Part shown: positions 1 to 9,442 of the stretch, piece after piece | How positions within the stretch are numbered: the first letter of the stretch is position 1 | How the letters are laid out: each line of letters begins with the position of its first letter | NCBI RefSeq assembly: GCF_008085915.1 | Contig: NZ_VSJK01000005.1 | Coordinates: 62,001 to 126,000, forward strand | DNA: 64,000 nt | DNA from: Oceaniovalibus sp. ACAM 378 | GTDB taxonomy: Bacteria; Pseudomonadota; Alphaproteobacteria; Rhodobacterales; Rhodobacteraceae | Direction: 5' to 3' | Program-made: the position numbers and the translations under genes | The notes under the pieces: generated by a model | Told to the model about the DNA's origin: nothing | Database searches by the model: none | The model's input: only the letters and a program-made list of their open reading frames with translations

Positions 1-542
1 TGGCGGCGCCGCTGTTTCTGGGTGAACGGCTTACGGCGACAAAACTGTTCTGTGCCTTGGTGGGATTCGGTGGAATCATGGTCGTCGCCCGCCCGGATCT
101 CTCAAGCCTTGATCCCGGTCTGATCGCTGCGGCGCTGGCCGCTATCGGTTTCGCCGGATCTGCGATCTTTACCAAAATGCTGACCAGAGATCAGTCGATC
201 ACCTGTATCCTGTTCTGGCTGACTGGGATGCAGTTGGTATTCGGGCTGATAACCGCCGCGGGTGATGGGGATCTCGCCCTGCCCTCTGCGCCGCTCTGGC
301 CTTGGGTGGTGCTGGTGGCAATCGCCGGATTGGTCGGCCATTTGTGCCTGACCAAGGCGCTGACCCTTGCACCTGCGACGATGGTGATGCCGTTCGATTT
401 CTTGCGCCTGCCGGTCATCGCCATCATCGGAATGCTCGCATATGGCGAGCCGCTGAATATTTATGTTCTGATCGGCGCGGCGATTATTTTTGGCGCCAAC
501 TATCTCAACATCTGGACCGACACCAAATCGCGGCGCAAATGA
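1..542 (+). CDS. DMT/EamA-family transporter, C-terminal part (cut by window edge)
   Basis: The reading frame is open from base 3, so the start lies outside the window. What remains is the end of the first EamA repeat (PLFLGERLT) and a second repeat of about five hydrophobic helices. It has the family features of a GERL/GEPL motif before a helix and a short charged tail (TDTKSRRK). Family members are inner-membrane exporters or importers of small metabolites; the substrate cannot be read from sequence. It ends about 100 bases before the FadL-like gene and is probably not part of that unit. Confidence 0.85.
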   Translation, partial: AAPLFLGERLTATKLFCALVGFGGIMVVARPDLSSLDPGLIAAALAAIGFAGSAIFTKMLTRDQSITCILFWLTGMQLVFGLITAAGDGDLALPSAPLWPWVVLVAIAGLVGHLCLTKALTLAPATMVMPFDFLRLPVIAIIGMLAYGEPLNIYVLIGAAIIFGANYLNIWTDTKSRRK

Positions 543-643
543 CGCTATACTGATAAAAATATCATGACGGCGCGTCAAGAATTGACCCGATTTTAACTTT
601 CGTCAAGGTTGTATGAGTAGACGGATGCATGGGGGGAGTTTTG

Positions 644-1768
644 ATGAGTAAATTCGCAGCGGTCGCAATCGGCAGTCTGCTTTTCACCGTGGCCGGTCAG
701 GTTCCCAGCGCCGATGCCGCAGGTGTCGAACGCTCGACGCAATCCACCGCCATCCTGTTCGAAGAGGGCGGTTATGCTGAACTGACCTTCGGACATGTGG
801 CCCCCAAAGTCAGCGGCACCCAGAGTGTCAACGCCGGACCGGGATCGCTTATCGGCGCGTCGTCAGGCGATATGACCGGTGATTACACGACCTTCAACCT
901 CGGCGTTAAAACCCAGTTGGACGATCGTTTTTCACTGGCCGTCGTTCTGGATCAACCGATCGGTGCGGACGTGAATTACCCGGCTGCCACCGGCTATCTC
1001 TATGGCGGGTCGACAGCGACGCTGGATTCAAACGCCGTGACCGCAATGGCGAAATACACCCTGCCCTCCAACGTCAGCCTGATCGGCGGATTGCGGGCCA
1101 TGCGGACCAAGGGCAATGTGTCTCTGTTCAATGGCTATCAGTTGCGGACCAGCACAGAGACCGATTACGGCTATCTGTTGGGCGTCGCCTATGAAAAGCC
1201 GGATATCGCTTTGCGGGTCTCGCTGACCTATATCTCCGCCATCAAGCACAAATTCGCGATCACCGAGAACAGCGTGCCGTCGCTGCCACTGAACGTTGAG
1301 ATTCCGCAATCGGTGAACCTCGAATTTCAAACCGGCATCGCGAAAGACACGCTGTTGTTCGGCTCGGCGCGCTGGGTCGACTGGACGGCGTTCGAAATCG
1401 CACCGGCCGGCTATATGGTTGCAACCGGTGGGCGGCCGCTGGTGGATTACAACGGCGACACGACCACCTTCACCCTCGGGCTGGGTCGGCGGTTCAATGA
1501 AAACTGGTCGGGCGCCGTCATCCTTGGCTATGAAGAGCCAGTGGGTGGGTTCTCGGGCAACCTCGGGCCGACGGACGGTCAGAAATCCATCGGCCTGGCC
1601 GTGACATATGAACAGGACAGCTTCGAGATCACAGGCGGCCTGCGCTATGTCGATCTGGGCGGCACAAGCACCGAAGCCCCGCTGCCCTTCCCCCCTGGCA
1701 CGACTTTCTCCAGTTTCACGAACAACCACGCTCTCGGGGTTGGTGTCAAAGTTGCCTACAAGTTTTGA
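644..1768 (+). CDS. FadL/OmpP1-like outer-membrane transport protein
   Basis: A 374-residue protein with a signal peptide (MSKFAAVAIGSLLFTVAGQVPSADA) followed by alternating amphipathic strands and a C-terminal aromatic residue (VKVAYKF), as in outer-membrane beta-barrels. The N-terminal part after cleavage (GVERSTQSTAILFEEGGYAEL) resembles the hatch region of the OmpP1/FadL/TodX family, which takes up long-chain fatty acids and other hydrophobic compounds. An upstream in-frame ATG exists at 629, but a GGGGGAG Shine-Dalgarno sequence lies just before 644 and the signal peptide starts there. A terminator follows, so it is probably monocistronic. Confidence 0.85.
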   Translation: MSKFAAVAIGSLLFTVAGQVPSADAAGVERSTQSTAILFEEGGYAELTFGHVAPKVSGTQSVNAGPGSLIGASSGDMTGDYTTFNLGVKTQLDDRFSLAVVLDQPIGADVNYPAATGYLYGGSTATLDSNAVTAMAKYTLPSNVSLIGGLRAMRTKGNVSLFNGYQLRTSTETDYGYLLGVAYEKPDIALRVSLTYISAIKHKFAITENSVPSLPLNVEIPQSVNLEFQTGIAKDTLLFGSARWVDWTAFEIAPAGYMVATGGRPLVDYNGDTTTFTLGLGRRFNENWSGAVILGYEEPVGGFSGNLGPTDGQKSIGLAVTYEQDSFEITGGLRYVDLGGTSTEAPLPFPPGTTFSSFTNNHALGVGVKVAYKF

Positions 1769-1792
1769 TTTTACTTCTTTAACCAGTTCCAT

Positions 1793-1823
1793 GGCCCCGG
1801 TTTCGCACCGGGGCCTTTTTTTT
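1793..1823 (+). terminator. Rho-independent terminator after the FadL-like gene
   Basis: A perfect 9-bp GC-rich stem (GGCCCCGGT at 1793-1801 with ACCGGGGCC at 1807-1815), a 5-base loop TTCGC and a run of eight T at 1816-1823. It is 24 bases downstream of the stop codon and separates this gene from the next EamA transporter. Confidence 0.93.
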
Positions 1824-1882
1824 ATGTCCGTTCGCGCAGGAATCGGATCGTTCCGCGCGCCACATCTTGATAGCTCTGCAGC

Positions 1883-2821
1883 ATGAATATCCAGAAAACC
1901 ATATCACCCCGCGCCGGGGCCGAGCTGTTCGCGTTGTCGCTGATCTGGGGCGGTTCGTTCCTCGCGATCCGCATCGCGCTGGACGAGGTAGGGGTGGCGA
2001 CGGCAGTGGCCCACCGGGTCGGCTGGGCCGCGCTGATCCTCTGGGGTGTTGTGGCCCTGCGTCGCATCGCCCTGCCGCGCGATCCGCGTATCTGGGGCGC
2101 GTTTCTGGTCATGGGTCTGCTGAACAACGTGATCCCGTTTTCACTGATGGCCTGGGGGCAATTGACCATCGAGACCGGTCTGACATCGATTCTGAACGCG
2201 TCGACGGCGATTTTCGGCGTTCTGGTGGCTGCCGCATTGTTTGCTGATGAAAAACTGACCCTGCGTCGGGCTGTCGGTGTGGGACTGGGGTTCTTCGGGG
2301 TGGCCACCGCGATCGGGCTGGATGCGCTCAGCGGTTTTGATCTGCGGTCGCTGGCACAATTGGCGGTGCTGGCGGGCACTTTGTCCTATGCGTTTGCCGG
2401 GGCATGGGCGCGGCGGAGACTGAGCGGTCTGCGCCCCGAACTCGCCGCCGCGGGCATGCTGACCGGGGCCAGTCTGATCATGATACCAGCTGCAAGGATC
2501 ATCGACGGGCCGTTCACGCTTGCGCTGCAAACCGACACGATTCTGGCGATCGGATATTACGCAGTGGTGGCGACCGCTCTGGCCTATCTGTTGTATTACC
2601 GGGTGCTGGCGATGGCGGGCGCAGGCAACCTGATGCTGTGCACCCTGCTGGTTGCGCCTGTGGCGATAATTCTGGGTGCCGTCGTGCTGGGCGAGACGCT
2701 GCATGCCTCGGCCTATGTCGGGTTTGGTCTGTTGGCGCTGGGGCTGGTTATCCTGAATGGCGGTCGACGGAAGACCCGTCCGCCCATGACCCCCCTGTCC
2801 AAGGCGCCACAGCCACGCTAG
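1883..2821 (+). CDS. DMT/EamA-family transporter
   Basis: A 312-residue inner-membrane protein with about ten hydrophobic segments in two EamA repeats. The first starts at LSLIWGGSFLAIRIALDEVG and the second near SYAFAGAWARRRLSG; each ends with a DEKL/GETL motif before the last helix pair. The substrate is not predictable. Its stop is close to the next gene (P-loop ATPase), suggesting co-transcription. It is only a family relative of the transporter at the left edge, not an obvious recent duplicate. Confidence 0.88.
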   Translation: MNIQKTISPRAGAELFALSLIWGGSFLAIRIALDEVGVATAVAHRVGWAALILWGVVALRRIALPRDPRIWGAFLVMGLLNNVIPFSLMAWGQLTIETGLTSILNASTAIFGVLVAAALFADEKLTLRRAVGVGLGFFGVATAIGLDALSGFDLRSLAQLAVLAGTLSYAFAGAWARRRLSGLRPELAAAGMLTGASLIMIPAARIIDGPFTLALQTDTILAIGYYAVVATALAYLLYYRVLAMAGAGNLMLCTLLVAPVAIILGAVVLGETLHASAYVGFGLLALGLVILNGGRRKTRPPMTPLSKAPQPR

Positions 2822-2848
2822 AGGATGCTCAGTAAAGCGGGGGCGACG

Positions 2849-3715
2849 ATGATCTATCCAACGGCGGCGGCATGGCGGGACGCGCCAGCGAAACGAGTGA
2901 TGCTGTTCGGCATGTCGGGGCTGGGCAAGACCTATCTGTCCAACATGCTGCGCGGATCACAGGGGTGGTTTCACTATTCCATCGATTACCGCATCGGCAC
3001 CCGCTACATGGGCGAACACATCGCCGACAATTTCAAGCGTGAGGCAATGAAGGTTCCACTGCTGCGCGACCTGCTGATGACCGACAGCATTTATGTTGCA
3101 TCGAACATCACCTTCGACAATCTCGCGCCGCTGTCGACCTATCTTGGTAAACCGGGCAATCCTGAAAAGGGTGGTCTGTCGTTCGATGAATACCTGCACC
3201 GGCAGGGCCAGCACCGCGAGGCAGAGACACAGGCGCTGATGGACAGTGTGCCGTTCATCGTCCGTGCCGCCGATCTTTATGGCTATGACAACTTTGTCTG
3301 CGATACCGGCGGGTCGATTTGTGAGGTGGTCGATCCGAAAGATCCTGAGGACCCGGTGATGGGGATTTTGTCGTCCCATCTGCTGCCGGTCTGGATCGAA
3401 GGGTCCGATGCGCATACCGCCGAACTGATCCGTCGGTTCGATCGCGCGCCAAAACCGATGTACTATCACCCTGACTTTCTGATTCCTGCCTGGCAGGAAT
3501 ATCTGAGCGTTAACAATGTGTCAGATGCCGAAGTTGATCCTGATGCCTTCGTGCGTTGGACCTATGCGCGGGCGATGGCGCACCGGCAACCGCGCTATGC
3601 CGCCATGGCCCGCACATGGGGCGTCAGCGTCACCGCCGAAGAGGTGAGTCAGGTGCGCGACACCGCAGATTTCGACGCAATGATTGCAGCCGCCATCGAC
3701 CGGCGTACCGCCTGA
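2849..3715 (+). CDS. P-loop ATPase of unknown role
   Basis: A 288-residue soluble protein with a Walker A motif GMSGLGKT at residues 21-28, following a short beta strand (RVMLF). A likely Walker B region is FVCDTGGS. No other domain is recognised. An in-frame ATG at 2825 would add eight residues, but its AGAGG is too close to serve as a ribosome site, so 2849 is preferred. The gene sits directly upstream of metA in the same direction. The function is unknown; the fold suggests a small kinase-like or regulatory nucleotide-binding protein. Confidence 0.75.
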   Translation: MIYPTAAAWRDAPAKRVMLFGMSGLGKTYLSNMLRGSQGWFHYSIDYRIGTRYMGEHIADNFKREAMKVPLLRDLLMTDSIYVASNITFDNLAPLSTYLGKPGNPEKGGLSFDEYLHRQGQHREAETQALMDSVPFIVRAADLYGYDNFVCDTGGSICEVVDPKDPEDPVMGILSSHLLPVWIEGSDAHTAELIRRFDRAPKPMYYHPDFLIPAWQEYLSVNNVSDAEVDPDAFVRWTYARAMAHRQPRYAAMARTWGVSVTAEEVSQVRDTADFDAMIAAAIDRRTA

Positions 3716-3793
3716 CCCCATCGTGACCGCAGCGCGGGTTGAGCGTTGCGCCGCAACCACCTATGTCAAACCTCTGCCCCGAGGACCGTCATC

Positions 3794-4711
3794 ATGCCGA
3801 TAAAACTGCCATCCGACCTGCCCGCCTTTACCGTGCTGCGCAAAGAAGGCGTCATGGTGATGGACGAAACCGAAGCCGACCGTCAGGATATCCGCCCCCT
3901 GAAGATCGGCTTGCTGAATTTGATGCCGAAAAAGATCCAGACCGAAAATCAGTTTGCCCGTCTGATCGGTGCGACGCCGTTGCAGATTGACCTGCACCTG
4001 ATCCGCATGTCGGAACATCAGACGAAAAACACCGCCGCCGAACATATGGAGACATTCTATCGCCCGTTTCAGGACGTGCGCGATGAGAAATTCGACGGTC
4101 TGATCATCACCGGCGCGCCAATCGAACACCTGCCGTTCACCGAGGTGACCTATTGGGACGAGCTGAAGCAGGTGATGGACTGGACCCAGACCAACGTGCA
4201 ATCCACCTTTGGCGTCTGCTGGGGGGGAATGGCGATGATCAACCATTTCCATGGTGTCGACAAACACATGCTGCCGGCCAAGACGTTTGGCTGTTACCGC
4301 CAGCGCAATCTTGCCCCGAACTCGCCGCTGCTGAACGGGTTTTCCGATGAATGCGTGATCCCGGTATCGCGTTGGACGGAAATGAAGCAGGCGGAAATCG
4401 ATGCTGCACCGGGCCTGACAACCCTTCTCGGGAGCGAGGATTCCGGACCATGTCTGGTCGAGGATCCGGACCATCGGGCGCTCTATATCTTTAATCATTT
4501 CGAATATGACAGCGACACGCTGAAGCAGGAATATGACCGCGATGTCGCGCAGGATGTCCCGATCAACGTGCCGAAAAATTACTATCCCGGTGACGATCCA
4601 ACACAAAAACCGCTGAATCGCTGGAGATCCCACGCGCACCTTCTATATGGCAACTGGATCAACCGGATTTATCAGACGACACCCTATGACATTGCTGAAA
4701 TCGGCCGCTAG
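3794..4711 (+). CDS. metA: Homoserine O-acyltransferase MetA, predicted acetyl-CoA type
   Basis: Catalyses the first committed step of methionine synthesis by acylating the homoserine hydroxyl. The 305-residue protein has the catalytic cysteine in FGVCWGG at residue 142 and the His/Glu pair at residues 235 and 237 (NHFEYD), matching Escherichia coli MetA numbering. Residue 111, in TGAPIE, is glutamate. In published work on MetA enzymes glutamate at this position goes with acetyl-CoA use and glycine with succinyl-CoA, so a homoserine O-acetyltransferase is predicted. Start 3794 is preferred over the ATG at 3746 because GAGGA lies just upstream and family similarity begins at MPIKLP. Confidence 0.95.
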   Translation: MPIKLPSDLPAFTVLRKEGVMVMDETEADRQDIRPLKIGLLNLMPKKIQTENQFARLIGATPLQIDLHLIRMSEHQTKNTAAEHMETFYRPFQDVRDEKFDGLIITGAPIEHLPFTEVTYWDELKQVMDWTQTNVQSTFGVCWGGMAMINHFHGVDKHMLPAKTFGCYRQRNLAPNSPLLNGFSDECVIPVSRWTEMKQAEIDAAPGLTTLLGSEDSGPCLVEDPDHRALYIFNHFEYDSDTLKQEYDRDVAQDVPINVPKNYYPGDDPTQKPLNRWRSHAHLLYGNWINRIYQTTPYDIAEIGR

Positions 4712-5672
4712 CCTTCTGTTCGCCGCTGTTGCCCTTGCCGGGTGCGGGGTACTCGTCGACGGTCGCGCTGACCGGCGCGAAGCCGTGTCCGAGGCGGCAT
4801 TCCCCCCCGAGGGCAAGTTCCTGACGGTGAACGGACGGCGCGTGCATTACGTAAGCGCCGGCACCCGCGGGCCAAACCTGATCCTGATCCATGGCGCCAG
4901 CGGCAACACCCGGGATTTCACCTTTGATTTCGTCGACCGGGTCAAAGACCGCTACCGCGTCTGGGTCTTCGACCGCCCCGGTCTGGGATACACGGACCAC
5001 ATTTCGCCCGCGTTCGAAGGTGCAACCAACACCGCCGCCGAAAGTCCCGCCCAGCAGGCGGCGTTTCTGAAATCCGCCGCATATCAGCTGGGCGTGACGC
5101 GTCCTGTGGTGTTGGGCCATTCCTATGGTGGTGCGGTGGCCTTGGCTTGGGCGCTGAACCATGATCCGGCCGCGCTGGTGACTGTTTCCGCCGCATCCGA
5201 ACCTTGGCCGGGGGGATTGGGTCTGCTCTACGGCATCGCCGCCTCACCCCTTGGCGGCGCGGGTATCGTCCCGCTGATCACCGCGTTCGCCCCCGAGGAC
5301 CGGGTGACCGACACGATTGAATCGGTCTTTGCGCCCCAGCAGGCCCCCAAAGGTTATGCGCAGCATCTCGGCCCGGGTCTTACGCTGCGCCGCGACAGTT
5401 TTCGCGCCAACGCCCGGCAGGTCAATTCGCTGCGTCCCCATGTGGTCGAGATGTCGAAACGGTATTCAGGACTGACGCTGCCGGTTGAAATTTTGCACGG
5501 CACGGCGGACGATATCGTGCCGATCGACATCCATTCGGATGTGCTGGTTAAACAGGTGCCCGGCGCGGTTCTGACCCGGCTTGACGGTGTCGGACACATG
5601 CCGCACCACGTCGCGCCCGAGGCGGTGATCGCCGCCATCGACCGCGCTGCACAAAGGGCCGGATTGCGCTGA
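4686..5672 (+). CDS. Lipoprotein alpha/beta hydrolase
   Basis: A 328-residue alpha/beta-hydrolase. The N-terminus is a lipoprotein signal with lipobox LAGC (cysteine near residue 19), so the enzyme is probably membrane-anchored and periplasmic. Later motifs are HGASGN (oxyanion region), the nucleophile elbow GHSYGG, an acid in HGTADDIVP and a final histidine in GVGHMPHH. It overlaps the end of metA by 26 bases. An upstream ATG at 4647 would destroy the signal peptide and is rejected. The substrate is unknown; no link to methionine metabolism is evident beyond the overlap. Confidence 0.85.
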   Translation: MTLLKSAASLLFAAVALAGCGVLVDGRADRREAVSEAAFPPEGKFLTVNGRRVHYVSAGTRGPNLILIHGASGNTRDFTFDFVDRVKDRYRVWVFDRPGLGYTDHISPAFEGATNTAAESPAQQAAFLKSAAYQLGVTRPVVLGHSYGGAVALAWALNHDPAALVTVSAASEPWPGGLGLLYGIAASPLGGAGIVPLITAFAPEDRVTDTIESVFAPQQAPKGYAQHLGPGLTLRRDSFRANARQVNSLRPHVVEMSKRYSGLTLPVEILHGTADDIVPIDIHSDVLVKQVPGAVLTRLDGVGHMPHHVAPEAVIAAIDRAAQRAGLR

Positions 5673-5717
5673 CCCGCGTCGCGTCCTAGGGTCGCGAAAG
5701 GAAACGAAAGGCCCGCC

Positions 5718-6584
5718 ATGTCCCTGCCCTTTGACGGCGCAATCAGCGCGTTCCACGACAACGAAGCACCCGAAGACGTGCGCGAGGCGATCCGCGACGC
5801 CCGCAAGAAGGATGTTCTCGATCCGTCGTTTCCCTACAAGCGCGAGATGGACAGCGACGATTATGAGGCGCAGATGCAAGCCCTGCAACTCAACCTCGTC
5901 CGGCTTCAGGCCGATGTAAAACTGACGGGCAAACGCATCGCCGTGGTGTTCGAAGGTCGCGATGCCGCCGGCAAGGGTGGTACGATCCAGCGGTTCCGCG
6001 AAAACCTGAACCCCCGCGTTGCCCATGTCGTCGCCCTGTCGAAGCCGACCACACGGGAATCCGGCGAATGGTATTTCCAGCGCTTCGTCGATCACTTGCC
6101 CAGCAGCGGCGAAATCGTCCTGTTCGACCGGTCTTGGTACAACAGGGGCGTGGTCGAACATGTGTTCGGCTTTTGCACCCCCGATCAGCGGGAGCGGTTC
6201 TTTGCTCAGGTTCCCAAGTTCGAGGAGATGCTGGTGAATGACGGGATCACGCTGGTCAAACTCTGGCTGAACGCCGGGCGGGCCGAACAGTTGCGCCGGT
6301 TCCTGAAACGCGAACGCGACCCGCTGAAACAGTGGAAACTGTCGTGGATCGATGTCGAAGGGCTGAAGCGTTGGGATGCCTATTCCGAAGCCATCAGCGA
6401 AACCCTTGATCGCAGCCATACCGAAACCGCGCCCTGGACGGTGATCCGGTCGGACGACAAGAAACGCGCCCGGATCGCCGGCATTCAAAGCGTTCTGAAC
6501 CGCGTTGATTTCGCCGGAAAATCCGATGCCGTCGAAGCTCCCGACCCGAAGATCGCCGGAGGCCCTGGCCTTTGGCATGGTTAA
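5718..6584 (+). CDS. ppk2: Polyphosphate kinase 2 family protein
   Basis: PPK2 enzymes use polyphosphate to phosphorylate nucleoside mono- or diphosphates. The 288-residue single-domain protein carries Walker [10 protein letters not shown] at residues 80-88 and Walker B DRSWYNR at residues 137-143, both typical. The length fits one-domain PPK2. AAAGGAAACGAAAGG lies just upstream of the ATG. The preferred start of the next gene (TetR) lies inside its last codons, so the two are probably co-transcribed. Whether it acts on GDP, ADP or AMP cannot be read from sequence. Confidence 0.92.
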   Translation: MSLPFDGAISAFHDNEAPEDVREAIRDARKKDVLDPSFPYKREMDSDDYEAQMQALQLNLVRLQADVKLTGKRIAVVFEGRDAAGKGGTIQRFRENLNPRVAHVVALSKPTTRESGEWYFQRFVDHLPSSGEIVLFDRSWYNRGVVEHVFGFCTPDQRERFFAQVPKFEEMLVNDGITLVKLWLNAGRAEQLRRFLKRERDPLKQWKLSWIDVEGLKRWDAYSEAISETLDRSHTETAPWTVIRSDDKKRARIAGIQSVLNRVDFAGKSDAVEAPDPKIAGGPGLWHG

Positions 6585-7194
6585 ACGCGGGTATCATCAC
6601 GGCAACCTGAAACAGGCGCTTGTCGAAGCCGCGCTGGAGCTGATCCGCGTCCGCGGGCCGACCGGTTTCACGCTGTCCGAGGCGGCCAAGAATGCCGGCG
6701 TCACCCCCGCCGCCGTCTATCGCCATTTCGAGGGCCGAGAAGATCTGATCGCCGAGGCCGCCGCTCAGGGGTTTGAAATCTTTGCCGATCTGATGGATTT
6801 CGCCTATGACAGCGGGCAGCCTTCGGATCTTGCCTCATTCGAGGCGACCGGTCGCGCCTATCTGGCCTTCGCGCGCCGCCATCCCGGGCATTATGTGGCG
6901 ATGTTTGAATCCGGTATTTCAGTCAACCGCACACCGGAACTCGCCCGTGTCGCGGCGCGGGCCATGGGGGTGCTGGAAAAGGCTGCCGTCAAGCTGTCCG
7001 AACATATCCCACCCGAAAAACGCCCGCCGCCGCAGATGTTTTCTGCCCACATCTGGGCCTTGTCCCATGGGGTGGTCGAACTGTTTGCCCGCGGAAATCC
7101 GGGAACGAAATCACCTTTCCCGCCCGAGGATCTGCTGGAAACCGGGATCGGCATCTATCTGCGCGGGCTGGGCCTGATCGCGCCCGACACTTAG
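6577..7194 (+). CDS. TetR/AcrR-family transcriptional regulator
   Basis: A 205-residue protein with a TetR helix-turn-helix: an opening [21 protein letters not shown], then [21 protein letters not shown] as the DNA-binding unit. The C-terminal half is of the WHG/TetR_C_13 kind. ATG 6577 overlaps the ppk2 stop by 8 bases; an upstream in-frame ATG at 6505 would add a 24-residue segment lying in ppk2 and is not preferred. The target is unknown; autoregulation of the ppk2 unit is one possibility. Confidence 0.85.
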   Translation: MVKRGYHHGNLKQALVEAALELIRVRGPTGFTLSEAAKNAGVTPAAVYRHFEGREDLIAEAAAQGFEIFADLMDFAYDSGQPSDLASFEATGRAYLAFARRHPGHYVAMFESGISVNRTPELARVAARAMGVLEKAAVKLSEHIPPEKRPPPQMFSAHIWALSHGVVELFARGNPGTKSPFPPEDLLETGIGIYLRGLGLIAPDT

Positions 7195-7202
7195 GTCGGG
7201 CG
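7181..7202. terminator. Hairpin between convergent TetR gene and doeB
   Basis: A perfect 8-bp stem CGCCCGAC (7181-7188) and GTCGGGCG (7195-7202) with loop ACTTAG that contains the TetR stop codon. It lies between two convergent genes and could terminate from either side, although the T run is weak. Confidence 0.55.
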
Positions 7203-7229
7203 GATTTCGTCATCACGCAGGATATTTCG

Positions 7230-8222
7230 TCACGCCCTGGGCTGAGCGATGACACCGACGCAATCGCCCATCGCGACGAGCCCCGGAAAATGCCGTGCGG
7301 TCAGCAGCCCCGACAGGCGCGCGCAAAGCTGCCGGGGCGGCGCGCCGCTGCGGTCGGCGGGCCAAAGGCGGGCGATGGGCTGGCCTTCTTCGACAGTGGC
7401 GCCCAGATCGACCATGGGTTCCAGCAGGCCGGGGTGTTCACTGAATACGAAACAACGCGCATCGGGCATGTCGAGCATGACCGATCCCGCGGTTTCCGGC
7501 GCGCCCTCCAGAATTCCGGCGTGGATCAAAAGGTTGCGCGCACCCTTTCGGGCAACAGCGACGCTTGCGGCGGTTGATGTGCCGCCTCCGCCCAGTTCGG
7601 TGGTGACGAAAACCTTACCTTGGGATTCGACTTCGGTGTCGAACATGCCGACATTGTCGATTTCCAGCATCTGCATGGAATAGGGCGCGTCAAAAGCCTT
7701 CATTGCCGCCACGCATTTGGCCTCTTGTCCCTTGTCAGGCAGGATATGGGCCGCAGCAAAGGGCAGAAAATCCAAAGTGCGCCCGCCCGAATGATAGTCG
7801 AGCACGATATCGGCCATCGGGACCAGTTCGGTGGCGATAAAATGCGCGATCTTCTGGGTTACAGTGCCATCGGGGCGGCCCGGAAAGCAGCGGTTCATAT
7901 TGCCGCCGTCAATCGGCGAGCAGCGCCGCCCAACGGCAAAGGCAGGCAGGTTCATCATCGGCAGGATGATCACCCGGCCGTTGATCATCGCCGGATCCAG
8001 CGTCGAGGCAAGGTCCTGCAGGGCGATCGGCCCCTCGTATTCATCGCCGTGGTTGCCGCCGGTCAACAGCGCGGTCGGACCCTGCCCGCCCGAAATCACG
8101 CTGATCGGGATCATCACCGACCCCCATGCGCTGTCGTCGCGGCTGTGGGGCAGACGAAGAAAACCGTGGTGTGCGCCTTTGGCATCCAGCGGAATCGTCG
8201 GGGAAACGGGGCTGACGGTCAT
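7230..8222 (-). CDS. doeB: N-alpha-acetyl-L-2,4-diaminobutyrate deacetylase (DoeB/EutE)
   Basis: Second step of ectoine breakdown: removes acetate from N-alpha-acetyl-diaminobutyrate. The 330-residue protein belongs to the succinylglutamate desuccinylase/aspartoacylase zinc-peptidase family. Visible metal and substrate motifs are GGNHGDEYEG, the NMNRCFPG loop and LDYHSGG. The start at 8222 overlaps the doeA stop by 4 bases (ATGA), which is preferred over the ATG 39 bases upstream. It is the last gene of the minus-strand ectoine operon. Confidence 0.9.
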   Translation of the reverse strand: MTVSPVSPTIPLDAKGAHHGFLRLPHSRDDSAWGSVMIPISVISGGQGPTALLTGGNHGDEYEGPIALQDLASTLDPAMINGRVIILPMMNLPAFAVGRRCSPIDGGNMNRCFPGRPDGTVTQKIAHFIATELVPMADIVLDYHSGGRTLDFLPFAAAHILPDKGQEAKCVAAMKAFDAPYSMQMLEIDNVGMFDTEVESQGKVFVTTELGGGGTSTAASVAVARKGARNLLIHAGILEGAPETAGSVMLDMPDARCFVFSEHPGLLEPMVDLGATVEEGQPIARLWPADRSGAPPRQLCARLSGLLTARHFPGLVAMGDCVGVIAQPRA

Positions 8223-9403
8223 GTTTTCACGAACAGTTTGCGGGGCGTGGTGCAGAAACACTCATGCCCGGTTTCGGTAATGCGGATCGGTTCGGTGATC
8301 TCCAGCCCGCCGTCATCAAGCCAGAGTGCGGGCATGAAATGAAACGTCATGTCGGGTTCCAGAACGGTCATATCGCCGCGCCGGAATGAAATGGTACGCT
8401 CGCCCCAGTCCGGGGGATAGCTGATGCCGATGGCGTAACCACAACGGCTGTCCTTTTCGAACCCGGCCTTGTTCAGCACGGCGTTGAAGGCATTGGCGAT
8501 ATCTTCGGCCCGGTTGCCGGGCTGGGCCTGCTCCAATCCTGCTTCGATGGCGTCAAGAACGGCGGACTCGGCATCGCGGTATTTCTGCGGCACCTCGCCC
8601 AGAAACAAAGTGCGCGACTGCGGGCATTGATAACGACGGTGCGCGCCGGCGATCTCGAAGAAGGTGGATTCACCGGTTTCCATCGGCCGGTCGTCCCATG
8701 TCAGATGAGGCGCGGTCGCGTCCAGACCAGAGGGCGCCATGGGCACGATGGCAGGATAGTCGCCCCAGTACCCGTGGGCGCCCCGAATGCCCGCCGCATA
8801 GATTTCGGCGACAAGATCGTTCTTGCGCATCCCCGGTTCGGCCACTTCAAGGATACGTTCGTGCATCACCTCGACGATGCGTGCCGCGCGCTGCATATAT
8901 TCGATCTCGCGTTCGGATTTCACCGCACGTTGCCAGTTCACCAACGCCGTCGCATCGGCAATACGCGCGTCGGGCAGTTCGCGCACAAGGGTCGCGTGGG
9001 CGGCAGCGGAATAGTAATAGTTGTCCATCTCGACGCCGATCCGCGCCTTTTCCAGCCCCAGTTCTTTCAACAACCCGGCGAGATTGGTCATTGGATGCTT
9101 TTCGGGGTTCTGCACGAATGTATCGTCATAACCGCGAATGCAGGCATCATCATCCATGAACACCGTGCGCCTTGCCCCCAGCGTATCCATGGCGCGCCCC
9201 CACCAGACCGGATCGCCCTCATGGGTCAGGATCACCGCCTGATAGACGTAAAACGACCAGCCGTCATAGCCTGAGAGCCAGGAAATGTTGGACGGATCGC
9301 ACACCACGATTGCATCCAACCCCTTGTGTGACATCGCCTTTCGGGTCTTTACGATACGGCGCTGGTATTCTCCCTTGGTGAAATTCGCCTCGAAGGTTGT
9401 CAT
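8219..9403 (-). CDS. doeA: Ectoine hydrolase (DoeA/EutD), M24 peptidase fold
   Basis: Opens the ectoine ring to N-acetyl-diaminobutyrate. The 394-residue protein has the creatinase/prolidase two-domain layout: an N-terminal domain with NISWLSGYDGWSFYVYQ and a C-terminal pita-bread domain (EYMQRAARIVEVMHERI onward). It lies between eutA and doeB, as in known ectoine-degradation clusters. Only 39 bases separate it from eutA, so no eutB or eutC gene lies between them. Confidence 0.92.
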   Translation of the reverse strand: MTTFEANFTKGEYQRRIVKTRKAMSHKGLDAIVVCDPSNISWLSGYDGWSFYVYQAVILTHEGDPVWWGRAMDTLGARRTVFMDDDACIRGYDDTFVQNPEKHPMTNLAGLLKELGLEKARIGVEMDNYYYSAAAHATLVRELPDARIADATALVNWQRAVKSEREIEYMQRAARIVEVMHERILEVAEPGMRKNDLVAEIYAAGIRGAHGYWGDYPAIVPMAPSGLDATAPHLTWDDRPMETGESTFFEIAGAHRRYQCPQSRTLFLGEVPQKYRDAESAVLDAIEAGLEQAQPGNRAEDIANAFNAVLNKAGFEKDSRCGYAIGISYPPDWGERTISFRRGDMTVLEPDMTFHFMPALWLDDGGLEITEPIRITETGHECFCTTPRKLFVKT

Positions 9404-9442
9404 GTCCTGCCCCCTGTCACTTTCGCCATTCCGCCTGCTTCG

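Noticed and set aside
3716-3793. Possible SAM-II riboswitch upstream of metA
   Set aside because: SAM-II is common before metA in alphaproteobacteria, but the 78-base leader lacks the expected core sequence blocks and pseudoknot partners. Nothing convincing could be drawn.
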